A stretch of 64,000 nt of DNA, taken from positions 372,001-436,000 of the forward strand of contig CBDAPE010000016.1 of NCBI GenBank assembly GCA_965198325.1, in the 5' to 3' direction. The notes beneath the pieces are model-generated. The model searched no databases. It saw nothing but the letters and a program-made list of their open reading frames with translations, and was not told the DNA's origin. Positions 44,576-53,374 of the stretch are shown one piece after another (the stretch's first letter is position 1; each line of letters starts with the position of its first letter). Origin of the DNA: CBDAPE01 sp965198325 (GTDB taxonomy: Bacteria; Pseudomonadota; Alphaproteobacteria; UBA828; JAPUJA01). The position numbers and the translations under genes were made by a program.

Positions 44576-45172
44576 TCAGTCCTTCGCCCCGTTGGTACCG
44601 AAATCCCGGCCCGCCTGTCCGGCGATTTCGAGGTAGCGCGCCCGGGCCTCCGCGTTTGTGTCGACCTCGTAGAACATATGGCGGGTCACGTCATGGATTC
44701 CGCAGTAACCGAAGGTGCCGATATCCATCTCGATGCGCACTGCCTCGTCGTAGCTCCGGCGCCTATAGCCGCGCTCGGACGTTCCGTTCATGGCGAGGAC
44801 GACGAGCGGGCGGTCCGTAAGCAATCCATAGGGCCGCTCGATCGTCCAATGGTAGGCCCAGCCCTCGCACCACACCCGGTCGATCCAGCCCTTCAGCATC
44901 GCGGGAAACCCCCACCAGAAGAACGGGAAGACCATGCCGAAACCGTCGTTGCGCTCCACCCGCGCCTGCTCGGCCAGCACGTCGTCGGGCATGGGCTCGT
45001 GGCTGAACTGGGCATAGTCCCCGGGGGTAAAACGGGGGTCGAACCCCTCGGCGTGGAGATCGGCGATCTCGGGAACGTGACCCGCCGCCTCGAGCCCGGC
45101 GACGAAGCGGTCGAGAACGGCGCCGGAAAACGAATCCCGCCGGCAATGGGCGAATACCACGAGCATCTTCAT
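44576..45172 (-). CDS. NAD(P)H:quinone oxidoreductase-like flavodoxin-fold protein
   Basis: A 198-residue member of the NQO1/MdaB/KefF flavodoxin-like group. The N-terminal MLVVFAHCRRDSFSGAVLD loop binds FMN/FAD phosphate, and FPFFWWGFPAMLKGWIDRVW is the diagnostic central motif. It should reduce quinones or other electrophiles with NAD(P)H. It is followed 5 bases later by the SDR gene and preceded by a paralogue, an uncommon pairing of two such enzymes. Confidence 0.85.
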   Translation of the reverse strand: MKMLVVFAHCRRDSFSGAVLDRFVAGLEAAGHVPEIADLHAEGFDPRFTPGDYAQFSHEPMPDDVLAEQARVERNDGFGMVFPFFWWGFPAMLKGWIDRVWCEGWAYHWTIERPYGLLTDRPLVVLAMNGTSERGYRRRSYDEAVRIEMDIGTFGYCGIHDVTRHMFYEVDTNAEARARYLEIAGQAGRDFGTNGAKD

Positions 45173-45182
45173 GGCCGGGACC

Positions 45183-45974
45183 TCATCCGCCCGGGTTGTT
45201 CTTCTTGAGCAAATCGGGATTCTGCATTTCGGTTCGGGCCTCGATCTCGGGCCTGAGTCTCATCTTGTCCGCCTCGTAGTCCTCCCGGGGGTGGAAAAAG
45301 TAGGGTTCGGCACTCTCCAGACCCTGCACATGGGCGCGATAATCCGCCAGGGTCTTTTGGCAGATCGCGTCTTCCTCTGGGTTTCCGCTCGCGTAGGCGC
45401 CCACTTCGTCTGCGACGAAGAAGGGCAGGACGTCGAAGCCGACATAGCGCAGCGAGCCGTTGTTGATCGGCCAGAGCAGATGCTTCATATAGCCGCCCCG
45501 GCCGCGGAGCTCGTAATATTCGGACTCGGTGGCCGTGGTGACGGCGACAGTGGCGCGCCGGCCTCTGAAACCGCCTTTCTCGTAGGCGCCGGGATTCTCG
45601 TAGGCGAGGCCACTCGTCATCACCCGATCGACCCAGCCCTTCAGCATCCCCGGCATGCCGAACCACCAGAGCGGAAACTGCAGGATCAGGAGATCGCACC
45701 ACAAAAGCTTCTCGTGCTCGGCGACAATGTCGGCGTGCTTGTTACCCGTTTCCTCGGCGTGGCCTTGCGCCGCCATGTATTCGAAGCGCTCGGGATCGGG
45801 CAGGGTCTCGAACTCCCAGGGCCCGCCGACGGGATTGAAGCCGTTGGCGTAGAGATCGTCGATCCGGACCTCGTGGCCCTGCTCGCGAAGCGCGTCTTCA
45901 GCAACCCCGACCATGGCGTGATTGAACGATTTCCCGTTGGGCTCCGGGTGAGCGACGACGATCAGCACCTTCAT
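45183..45974 (-). CDS. NAD(P)H:quinone oxidoreductase-like flavodoxin-fold protein, longer paralogue
   Basis: A 263-residue relative of the next gene. VLIVVAHPEPNGKSFNHAM and LQFPLWWFGMPGMLKGWVD are the family motifs, and a C-terminal extension (about 200-263) is Glu/Lys/Asn-rich. It is first in the operon; the ATG at 45974 has GGGAGG upstream. Soluble FMN/FAD quinone or nitro-group reduction is the likely chemistry. Confidence 0.85.
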   Translation of the reverse strand: MKVLIVVAHPEPNGKSFNHAMVGVAEDALREQGHEVRIDDLYANGFNPVGGPWEFETLPDPERFEYMAAQGHAEETGNKHADIVAEHEKLLWCDLLILQFPLWWFGMPGMLKGWVDRVMTSGLAYENPGAYEKGGFRGRRATVAVTTATESEYYELRGRGGYMKHLLWPINNGSLRYVGFDVLPFFVADEVGAYASGNPEEDAICQKTLADYRAHVQGLESAEPYFFHPREDYEADKMRLRPEIEARTEMQNPDLLKKNNPGG

Positions 45975-46062
45975 GAATACCTCCCTGCTAAGACGGCCTG
46001 CCGGTCAGCCGCCCATTCATCGGCCGGCATCTTAGAGGCATTGGGGCAAGCCTGGAAAGGGC

Positions 46063-47004
46063 TCAAAGCCTGGGGCGGAGAATGCGAACCAGCTCGCCCA
46101 CGAAGCCGCGCCTGAAGAGCAGCACGCAGGCGACGAAAATGGCGCCGATTATGACGGTGACGAAAGCGCCGATGCCCGCCAGGTAGTCCTGCAGGGTGAC
46201 CACGAGCGCAGCGCCCAGCACCGGGCCCATCACCGTTCCCATGCCGCCCAGCAGGGTCATGAGCACCACCTCACCCGACATGTGCCAGTCGACGTCGGTC
46301 AGCGAGGCAAGCTGGAGGACGAGCGTCTTGGTGGAGCCAGCCAAGCCGGAGAGCGCCGCCGAGAGGACGAAGGCCAGAAGCTTGTAACGCTCCACGTTGT
46401 AGCCCAGCGAGAGAGCGCGGGTTTCGTTCTCGCGGATGGCTTTCAGAACCTGTCCGAACGGCGAATGGATGGTGCGGTAAATCAACAGGAACCCGATCAC
46501 GAAGATGGCGAGCACCAGGTAGTACATGGCAAGGTTATCGGACAGGTCGATAAAGCCGAACAAGACGCCCCGGGGCACCGCCTGCAGGCCGTCCTCGCCG
46601 CCGGTCTGGGGTACCTGCAGGCAGACGAAATAGACCATCTGGGCGAATGCGAGCGTGATCATGGCGAAGTAGATGCCGCGTCGGCGGATCGCAAGCGCGC
46701 CAAAGATATAGCCCAACAGACCGGCGGCCGCGGTACCCGCGAGCAGGCCGAGCTCGGGCGGCAGGTCCTGGACCTTGACGAGATAGCCGGTCATGTAGCC
46801 CGCCGTGCCGAGGAAGGCGGCGTGGCCGAAGGAGAGCAGCCCCGTATAGCCCAGCAGCAGGTTGAAGGCGCAGGCGAACAACGCGAAGCAGAGCAGCTTC
46901 ATCAGGAAGACGGGGTAGACGGCGTAGGGCGCCGCGACGAGAAGGGCAAAGACGAGCGGCCAGAGGTAGCGGTTCTGGCCGAGCTTGAGAGTGAGCTCGC
47001 GCAT
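46063..47004 (-). CDS. livM: Branched-chain-type ABC transporter permease LivM
   Basis: A 313-residue permease with eight to ten hydrophobic segments. The family motifs GYTGLLSFGHAAFLGTAGY and the coupling-helix segment RENETRALSLGYNVERYKLLAFVLSAALSG are clear, and GGMGTVMGPVLGAAL follows. It is the last gene of the seven-gene importer operon, starting 3 bases after livH. The imported substrate is unknown; such permeases serve amino acids, amides and urea. Confidence 0.9.
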   Translation of the reverse strand: MRELTLKLGQNRYLWPLVFALLVAAPYAVYPVFLMKLLCFALFACAFNLLLGYTGLLSFGHAAFLGTAGYMTGYLVKVQDLPPELGLLAGTAAAGLLGYIFGALAIRRRGIYFAMITLAFAQMVYFVCLQVPQTGGEDGLQAVPRGVLFGFIDLSDNLAMYYLVLAIFVIGFLLIYRTIHSPFGQVLKAIRENETRALSLGYNVERYKLLAFVLSAALSGLAGSTKTLVLQLASLTDVDWHMSGEVVLMTLLGGMGTVMGPVLGAALVVTLQDYLAGIGAFVTVIIGAIFVACVLLFRRGFVGELVRILRPRL

Positions 47005-47007
47005 GGC

Positions 47008-47895
47008 TCAGTTCTCCCGCCCGAACAGGCCTGCAGGCTTGACCAGCAGAACGATGACCATGATGACGAAGATCACCGTGTTCGACGCTTCGGGATAGAA
47101 CACCTTGGTCAAGCCCTCGACGACGCCGAGGCCGAAGCCGGTCAGCACGGCGCCCAGGATCGAACCCATGCCGCCGATCACGACGACCGCGAAGACGACG
47201 ATGATCAGGTTCGTGCCCATCAGGGGACCGACCTGAAAGATCGGCGCGGCCAGTACGCCCGCGAAGGCGGCCAAGCCAGCACCGAAGCCGTAGGTGAGCG
47301 TGATCAGGAGCGGCAAGTTGACGCCGAAGGCCTGAACCAGCTCGGGATTTTCGGTTCCGGCGCGCAGGTATGCGCCCAGCTTGGTGCGCTCGATGACGAA
47401 CCAAGTGGAAAAACAGACGAAGGTCGAGGCGACGACGACCCAGGCCCGGTAGTTGGGCAGGAACATGAAGCCGAGGTTGCTGCCACCTTTGAGCAAGTCG
47501 GGAACGGCATAGGCTTTTCCCGAGACGCCGTAGAAATTGCTGAACAGGCCCTCGATGACCAGCGCGAGGCCGAAGGTTAGCAACAGGCCGTAGAGATGGT
47601 CGAACCTGTAAAGCCGGCGCAGCATGGTGCGCTCGATAACGATGCCGACGAGGCCGACGATGAGGGGGCCCAGGATCAGCGCTGCCCAGTACCCGACGCC
47701 GATATAGGTAAGCAACATCCAGGCGGCGAATGCCCCCAGCATGTACTGGGCGCCGTGGGCAAAGTTGATGATCCGGAGCACACCGAAAATCACCGCGAGG
47801 CCGAGGCTCAGGACGGCATAGAACGAGCCGTTGATCAGGCCGATCAAGAGCTGACCAAAGAGCACCTGAATCGGCACGCCGAGAATCTCGGTCAT
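47008..47895 (-). CDS. livH: Branched-chain-type ABC transporter permease LivH
   Basis: A 295-residue inner-membrane permease. Motifs include GLINGSFYAVLSLGLAVIFG, INFAHGAQYMLGAF, the coupling helix RTKLGAYLRAGTENPELVQAFG and VIGGMGSILGAVLTGFGLG. It forms the translocation pore with LivM. It follows the third binding-protein gene after about 90 bases. Confidence 0.92.
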   Translation of the reverse strand: MTEILGVPIQVLFGQLLIGLINGSFYAVLSLGLAVIFGVLRIINFAHGAQYMLGAFAAWMLLTYIGVGYWAALILGPLIVGLVGIVIERTMLRRLYRFDHLYGLLLTFGLALVIEGLFSNFYGVSGKAYAVPDLLKGGSNLGFMFLPNYRAWVVVASTFVCFSTWFVIERTKLGAYLRAGTENPELVQAFGVNLPLLITLTYGFGAGLAAFAGVLAAPIFQVGPLMGTNLIIVVFAVVVIGGMGSILGAVLTGFGLGVVEGLTKVFYPEASNTVIFVIMVIVLLVKPAGLFGREN

Positions 47896-47988
47896 TGTTT
47901 TGTCAAGCCCTTCAGGCCCGTTGTGGGGCGCCCCGGTTTTACCAGAGGGCGGTGAAATTCGGAAACCGGCCAGCGGGCGGGAATGCGG

Positions 47989-49206
47989 CTAGGGCTCAAG
48001 CAGGGGGCAGGTGCTTTCCAGCAGTGGGCGGAAGGCATCCTCACCGGGGATCACGCGGAGCAACTCGTAGAGATCCCAGTCACCCGTCGATTCGCCAGGC
48101 GCTTTGACCCGGAAGAGGAACATGTCGTGGACCATGCGCTGGTCTTCGCGGATATAACCGTTCCTGGCGAAGAAATCGTTGATCGGAATCTGTTTCATTG
48201 AGGCCAGCACCGCGTCGGTCTCATCGGTCCCGGCGGCATCCACGGCGCGCAAATAGTGGAGCGTCGAGGAATAGACCCCGGCCTGAACCGTCGAGGGCAT
48301 CAGGCCGACCCGCTCATGGAAACGCCGGGCGAATGACCGGGTTTCCTCGTCCAGGTCCCAATAAAACCCGGCCGTGAGCAGCAGTCCCTGAGCCACTTCC
48401 GTGCCCATCGCGTGGACGTCGGCCACGAACATGAGCAGGCCCGCCAACTGCTGGCCCATCTGGGTGATCCCAAACTCATTCGCCTGCTTGACCGAATTCA
48501 CCGCATCCTGGCCCGCGTTCGCGAGCCCAATGATCTGGGCACCCGAGGCCTGGGCCTGAAGCAGGAAGGAGGAAAAATCGGGGGTCGGAAACGGCGTACG
48601 CAGGGTCCCGAGAACCCTGCCGCCCTCGGCTTCGACAACCCTGATCGTGTCTTCCTCGAGGGAATGGCCGAAGGCATAGTCGACGGTCAGGAAAAACCAG
48701 CTCTCGCCGCCCTCCTGGACGACGGCGCGCCCCGTACCGACCGCCAGCGCATAGGTGTCGTAGGCCCAATGGATGCCCACGGGCGAGCAATCCGTATCGG
48801 TCAGGCGCGAGGTGGCAGGGCCCGAAAAGAGGGCCGGCTTATGAGCCTGGCGGGCCACCTCCTGCACGGCAAGGGCGACGGACGAGGTGATGATGTCGAC
48901 CAGCACGTCGACGCCGTCCACATTGTACCATTCCCGCGCCTTGGTCGCTGCGATGTCCGCCTTGTTCTGGTGATCGGCATAGTTCACCTCGATCGACGCG
49001 CCTGCCACGCTCGGCCCGAAATCCTCGATCGCCATGCGCGCCGCCTCGACGGAACCCTGGCCCGACGTATCGGCGTAGACCCCGACCATGTCGGTCAAGA
49101 CGCCAATCCGCACCACGCCGTCGGAGATTTGGGCGGACGCAGGCAACCCGAGGCCGAGCAGAGCCAGCCCGAGTAGAAGCGGCAGGGTACGCCGGACGTT
49201 GAACAT
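47989..49206 (-). CDS. ABC transporter substrate-binding protein, paralogue 1
   Basis: A 405-residue periplasmic type I binding protein. A signal peptide (RRTLPLLLGLALLGLGLPASA) ends near residue 25. The mature protein starts ISDGVVRIGVLTDMVGVYAD, continues with WFFLTVDYAFGHSLE and ends in a Cys-containing tail (LLESTCPLLEP). It is the nearest of three tandem binding proteins to the permeases. Confidence 0.9.
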   Translation of the reverse strand: MFNVRRTLPLLLGLALLGLGLPASAQISDGVVRIGVLTDMVGVYADTSGQGSVEAARMAIEDFGPSVAGASIEVNYADHQNKADIAATKAREWYNVDGVDVLVDIITSSVALAVQEVARQAHKPALFSGPATSRLTDTDCSPVGIHWAYDTYALAVGTGRAVVQEGGESWFFLTVDYAFGHSLEEDTIRVVEAEGGRVLGTLRTPFPTPDFSSFLLQAQASGAQIIGLANAGQDAVNSVKQANEFGITQMGQQLAGLLMFVADVHAMGTEVAQGLLLTAGFYWDLDEETRSFARRFHERVGLMPSTVQAGVYSSTLHYLRAVDAAGTDETDAVLASMKQIPINDFFARNGYIREDQRMVHDMFLFRVKAPGESTGDWDLYELLRVIPGEDAFRPLLESTCPLLEP

Positions 49207-49226
49207 CGAATCCTCTCGGACGGGTA

Positions 49227-50447
49227 TCAGGGTTGAACCAGTGGACAGCGACTTTCCGACAGCGGGCGGTAGGCGTCAACACCGGGGATGACATCGAGAA
49301 TCTCGTAGAGATCCCACGGGTCGGTGGATTGCCCGGGTGTCTTGACCCGGGCGAGATACATGTCGTGAACCATGCGCCCGTCGTCGCGCAAAGACCCGTT
49401 GCGCGCGAAGAAATCCTCGATTGGCAGGGCTTTCATCGTCGCCGCGACGGTCGGACCGTCGTCGCTGCCCGTGGCCTCGACGCTGCGCAGGTAATGCAGC
49501 ACCGACGAATAGACGCTCGCCTGCGCCGAGGTCGGCATTGCTCCGACGCGCCCGAAGAAGCGATTGGACCAGGTACGGGTCGCCTCATCCATATCCCAAT
49601 AGAACGCGGTGGTGAGGAGCAATCCCTGCGCGGTCTCGACGCCGAGAGAATAGACGTCGGAGAGGAAGACCGTGAGCCCGGCCAGTTGCTGGCCCATCTC
49701 GGTGATGCCGAATTCCTTAGCCTGTTTGATGGAATTGATTGTGTCCTGGCCCGCGTTGGCGAGCCCGATGATCTTGGCGCCGGACGCCTGGGCCTGAAGC
49801 AGGAAGGATGAGAAATCGGGGGTTGGGAAGGGGTGCCGCACGGCACCGAGGACGGTGCCGCCCCTAGCCTCGACGACACGCCGGGCGTCGCCCTCCATGG
49901 CCTTACCGAAGGCGTAGTCGACCGTGAGAAAAAACCAGCTGTCGCCGCCCTGATCGACCAGCTTGCTCGCCGTGCCGACTGCCCAGCTATAGGTGTCGTA
50001 GGACCAGTGAAAGCCCGTCGGCGAACAGGCGTCATCGGTCAGGCGCGACGTGCCTGCGCCGCTTACGATGGTGACCTTCGCCGTCTCACGGCCCACGGCC
50101 TGAACGGCCAGCGCGACCGAAGAGGTGACCAGATCGACGATTGCGTCGATCCCGTCGGCGTCGAACCACTCCCGCGCCTTGACCGCAGCCACGTCGGGCT
50201 TGTTCTGATGATCGGCGACGACGATTTCGATGGCTGCGCCGTCCAACACACCGCCATAATCCTCGACCGCCATGCGCGCCGCCTCGACGGAACCCTTGCC
50301 TGTAATGTCAGCATAGACCCCGGCCAGATCTGTAAGCACACCGATTCGGACGACGCCATCGGAAAGCTGAGCCTGAGCGGGTTGGACCGCGCCGCCAAGC
50401 ACGAACCCCACGGCGATCAGGCGCAAAACAAAAATCCGCGTTGACAT
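49227..50447 (-). CDS. ABC transporter substrate-binding protein, paralogue 2
   Basis: A 406-residue paralogue of its neighbours, with signal peptide MSTRIFVLRLIAVGFVLGG and mature start LSDGVVRIGVLTDLAGVYAD. The ATG at 50447 was used; a GTG at 50453 overlapping the previous stop as GTGA would add two residues. It shares nearly the whole fold with paralogue 1 (WFFLTVDYAFGKAMEGD, QASGAKIIGLANAGQDTINS), so the specificities probably overlap. Confidence 0.9.
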   Translation of the reverse strand: MSTRIFVLRLIAVGFVLGGAVQPAQAQLSDGVVRIGVLTDLAGVYADITGKGSVEAARMAVEDYGGVLDGAAIEIVVADHQNKPDVAAVKAREWFDADGIDAIVDLVTSSVALAVQAVGRETAKVTIVSGAGTSRLTDDACSPTGFHWSYDTYSWAVGTASKLVDQGGDSWFFLTVDYAFGKAMEGDARRVVEARGGTVLGAVRHPFPTPDFSSFLLQAQASGAKIIGLANAGQDTINSIKQAKEFGITEMGQQLAGLTVFLSDVYSLGVETAQGLLLTTAFYWDMDEATRTWSNRFFGRVGAMPTSAQASVYSSVLHYLRSVEATGSDDGPTVAATMKALPIEDFFARNGSLRDDGRMVHDMYLARVKTPGQSTDPWDLYEILDVIPGVDAYRPLSESRCPLVQP

Positions 50448-50449
50448 GC

Positions 50450-51670
50450 TCACGGGACAGCACCGGTTACCAACGGACAGACGCTTTCCTCAAGAGGACG
50501 AGCAGCCTTTTCCGCCGGGATCACGTCGATGATCTCGAAGAGATCCCACTCGCCGCTCATGGCATCGGGAGATTTCACCTCGACCAGGAACATGTCGTTC
50601 ATGCTCCGCCCGTCAATCCGGACCGTACCCCGGCCAAGCGCCTCGTCTTCGAAGGGGAGGTCTTTCATCATAGCGGCGACCGCACGGGCATCGTCGGTTC
50701 CCGCTGCCTCGACCGCACGCAGGTAATGATGAATCGCGGAATACATCCCGGCGTTGGTCTGACCCGGCATCAAACCCGTGCGGTCTCGGAAATCCGCCGA
50801 CCACGCCCGGGTCGTCTCGGTCCGGTCCCAGTAAAAACCTGTGGTCATCAAGAGCCCCTGGGCGATCTCGGGGCCCAGCGCGCGCATGTCGGCAATGAAG
50901 GCGACGAAGGCCGCAAGCTGCTGGCCCGCCTGAGTGATCCCAAACTCGCCGGATTGCTTGACGCTCGTTATCAGGTCCTGGCCGGCGTTGGCAAGCCCGA
51001 TGACCTGGGCCCCTGATGCTTGGGCCTGCAGCAAGTAGGATGCGAAATCAGGGCTGGGAAAGGGGTGGACGACCTTACCGAGAACCTGCCCGCCATGATC
51101 CTCGATCACCCGCGTCGCGTCGTCGACCATCGAGCGCCCGTAGGCGTAATCGACCTGAAGGAAAAACCAGGTCTTGCCGCCCCTCTCGACAAGCGCGCTC
51201 GCGGTGCCGACCGAGACGGCATAGGTATCGTAAACCCACTGGAACCCGAACGGCGAGCAATCCTCGTTGGTCAGACGCGAAGTCGATGGGCCGGCATGGA
51301 TCACAATGGTTTCAAGGTTGCGCCCGAGTTCCTGGAGTGCAAGGCCAACCGACGAGGTGCTGCCGGCGGCGATAAGATCGACGCCGCCGTTTTCGATCCA
51401 TTCCCGGCCCTTGACGACGGCGATATCGGGTTTGTTTTGCATATCGGCGTAGATGAGCTCCACGGGCTTACCAAGGGCCTCACCGCCGAATTTATCGATT
51501 GCCATCTGGGCAGCGATCACGTGGGGCATCCCCCCGATATGGGAGTAGACACCAGTCATATCGTTAAGCAGGCCAATGCGGATTACGCCATCGGAAATTT
51601 GCGCGCGCACGGGTAGGCTGGCGAGCAGGGCGCCAACCACTAACAATGCCGCGCTCAACAGGCGCGTCAT
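50450..51670 (-). CDS. ABC transporter substrate-binding protein, paralogue 3
   Basis: A 406-residue binding protein with signal peptide (LLSAALLVVGALLASLPVRA) and mature start ISDGVIRIGLLNDMTGVYSH. It is the most diverged of the three: the strand following VDYAYGRSMVDDATRV and the region HVIAAQMAIDKFGGEALG differ, so it may take a related but distinct ligand. The start overlaps the livF stop as ATGA. Confidence 0.9.
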   Translation of the reverse strand: MTRLLSAALLVVGALLASLPVRAQISDGVIRIGLLNDMTGVYSHIGGMPHVIAAQMAIDKFGGEALGKPVELIYADMQNKPDIAVVKGREWIENGGVDLIAAGSTSSVGLALQELGRNLETIVIHAGPSTSRLTNEDCSPFGFQWVYDTYAVSVGTASALVERGGKTWFFLQVDYAYGRSMVDDATRVIEDHGGQVLGKVVHPFPSPDFASYLLQAQASGAQVIGLANAGQDLITSVKQSGEFGITQAGQQLAAFVAFIADMRALGPEIAQGLLMTTGFYWDRTETTRAWSADFRDRTGLMPGQTNAGMYSAIHHYLRAVEAAGTDDARAVAAMMKDLPFEDEALGRGTVRIDGRSMNDMFLVEVKSPDAMSGEWDLFEIIDVIPAEKAARPLEESVCPLVTGAVP

Positions 51671-52389
51671 ACGCCCAGGTAATCGTGCAGTTTGCCCATC
51701 TTCGTGTCGAGCTCCGCCTTCGGAATCATTTCGACGACGCGGCCATGTTCGATGATGTAATGGCGGTCCGCAAGCGATGCGACAAAGCGGAAATTCTGCT
51801 CGACCAGCACGATGGTGAAGCCTTTTTCCTTGAGCTTGGCTATCGCCGCGCCCAATTGCTCGACGATCACGGGTGCCAGGCCCTCGGTGACCTCGTCGAG
51901 CAACAGCAGTCGGGCGCCGGTGTGGAGGATCCGCGCCATCGCCAGCATCTGCTGTTCGCCGCCCGACAGCCGGCTGCCCGGGCTTCGCCGGTGCTCCTTG
52001 AGGTTGGGAAACATGGCGTGTATCTCGTCGATCGACAGTCCGCCTTCGCCGCAGCCCGGCGGCAGGGTGAGGTTCTCGTCGACGTTGAGCGCCGCGAATA
52101 CGCCGCGATCCTCAGGGCAATAACCGATCCCCAGTCGCGCGATGCGATGCGATGGCGCTGAAATCAGCTCCTGCCCAGCGAAACGGATCGACCCCGAACG
52201 TCGGCCGACGATGCCCATCAGGGCCTTGAGCGTGGTGGATCGCCCTGAGCCATTACGCCCCATCAAGGTGACGAGTTCGCCCTCCTTCACGTCGAGCTCG
52301 ATGCCATGAAGGATATGGGATTCGCCGTAATAGGCGTGAAGATCGCGAACCGCGAGTAACGAGCCGTTCGGGCCGGTGGCGTCAGTCAT
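51667..52389 (-). CDS. livF: ABC transporter ATP-binding protein LivF, Walker A Lys replaced by Arg
   Basis: A 240-residue ATPase with the LivF features YYGESHILHGI, the signature RLSGGEQQMLAMARIL, Walker B LLLLDEVTEGLAP and the His switch region VLVEQN. Walker A reads GRNGSGRSTT, with Arg50 (CGA, plus-strand 52240-52242) where family members have Lys. Asp, Glu and the signature motif are intact. Such a change usually cripples hydrolysis, so either LivG carries the catalytic site or the base call is wrong. The start at 52389 overlaps livG by 8 bases. Confidence 0.92.
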   Translation of the reverse strand: MTDATGPNGSLLAVRDLHAYYGESHILHGIELDVKEGELVTLMGRNGSGRSTTLKALMGIVGRRSGSIRFAGQELISAPSHRIARLGIGYCPEDRGVFAALNVDENLTLPPGCGEGGLSIDEIHAMFPNLKEHRRSPGSRLSGGEQQMLAMARILHTGARLLLLDEVTEGLAPVIVEQLGAAIAKLKEKGFTIVLVEQNFRFVASLADRHYIIEHGRVVEMIPKAELDTKMGKLHDYLGV

Positions 52390-53137
52390 GAGTGCTTCCC
52401 ATATAGGCCACACGGACGGCTGGATCCGCCGACATCTGGTCGTAGGTGCCCTCGGCGAGAATGGCACCGCGTTGAAGCACCGTAATCCAGTCGCAGATGT
52501 TCTCGACGACCTTCAGATTGTGCTCGACCATCAGAACGGTACGATTTTCAGCAGCCTGCCGGATAAGCACACTGACCCGGCCGACATCGTCGTGCCCCAT
52601 GCCCTGCGTGGGTTCGTCGAGCAGCATCAGGTCCGGATCGAGCGCCAGCGTCGTGGCGATTTCAAGAGCCCGCTTGGTACCGTAAGGCAGCTCGCCCGCA
52701 GGCGTATCCGCCTGTTCGCCGAGACCGACGGAGCGCAGCAGCTCTCGCGCCCGCTCATTCAGGCAGTCCAGGCTGTGCTCGGAGCGCCAAAAATGGAGGC
52801 TCGTGCCCAATTCGTGCTGCAAGCCTATCCGCACGTTCTCCAGCGCAGAAAGGTGGGGAAAGGTGGCCGAAATCTGGAACGAGCGGACCATGCCGCGCCG
52901 GGCGATATCGGCCGCCTTCGCGCCGGTAATATCCCGCCCCTTGTAGAGGATCCGGCCCGCTGTGGGCTTGAGGAAACGGGTCAGCAGATTGAAGACCGTC
53001 GTCTTACCCGCGCCATTCGGCCCGATCAAGGCATGGATCGTGCCTTTTCTAACCTGCAGATTGACATCATCAACGGCGAGAAACCCTTTGAATCGTTTGG
53101 TTAAATTTACTGTTTCAAGGATTACATCTTCGGTCAT
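52382..53137 (-). CDS. livG: ABC transporter ATP-binding protein LivG
   Basis: A 251-residue ATPase. Walker A GPNGAGKTTVFNLLTR, the LivG-specific insert with FQISATFPHLSALENV, the signature LPYGTKRALEIATTLAL, Walker B LMLLDEPTQGM and the switch His in LMVEHNLKVV are all present. It is first in the importer operon and divergent from the FAD-GcvT enzyme, so the two units probably share control. Confidence 0.93.
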   Translation of the reverse strand: MTEDVILETVNLTKRFKGFLAVDDVNLQVRKGTIHALIGPNGAGKTTVFNLLTRFLKPTAGRILYKGRDITGAKAADIARRGMVRSFQISATFPHLSALENVRIGLQHELGTSLHFWRSEHSLDCLNERARELLRSVGLGEQADTPAGELPYGTKRALEIATTLALDPDLMLLDEPTQGMGHDDVGRVSVLIRQAAENRTVLMVEHNLKVVENICDWITVLQRGAILAEGTYDQMSADPAVRVAYMGSTHD

Positions 53138-53179
53138 GGAGTCGCATGCCCCGTGGTCGGCATCGTTGTCCGCGGACAG

Positions 53180-53191
53180 GCGGCATGCCGC
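53180..53191. promoter_or_regulatory. Palindrome in the livG / FAD-GcvT divergent promoter region
   Basis: GCGGCATGCCGC is a perfect 12-bp palindrome 42 bases from the livG start and 183 bases from the divergent start. Its position suits an operator, but palindromes of this size are not rare in GC-rich DNA. Confidence 0.3.
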
Positions 53192-53374
53192 AGACGATAG
53201 TGGCGGCGGCCGCCCGGTCTTGGCAAGGCCTCGATCAAGCCCGATTTGGCGACCAGCACACCGCCTTCTGTTTGTTGCTCCGCCAGTGTGGCCTGTCTAT
53301 TGTCCGAATGACCGGGAACGGCGTTCTCCGGCCTGCGATTGGACCGTTCAGCACCTTGGAAAGAGTTAAAGCCC

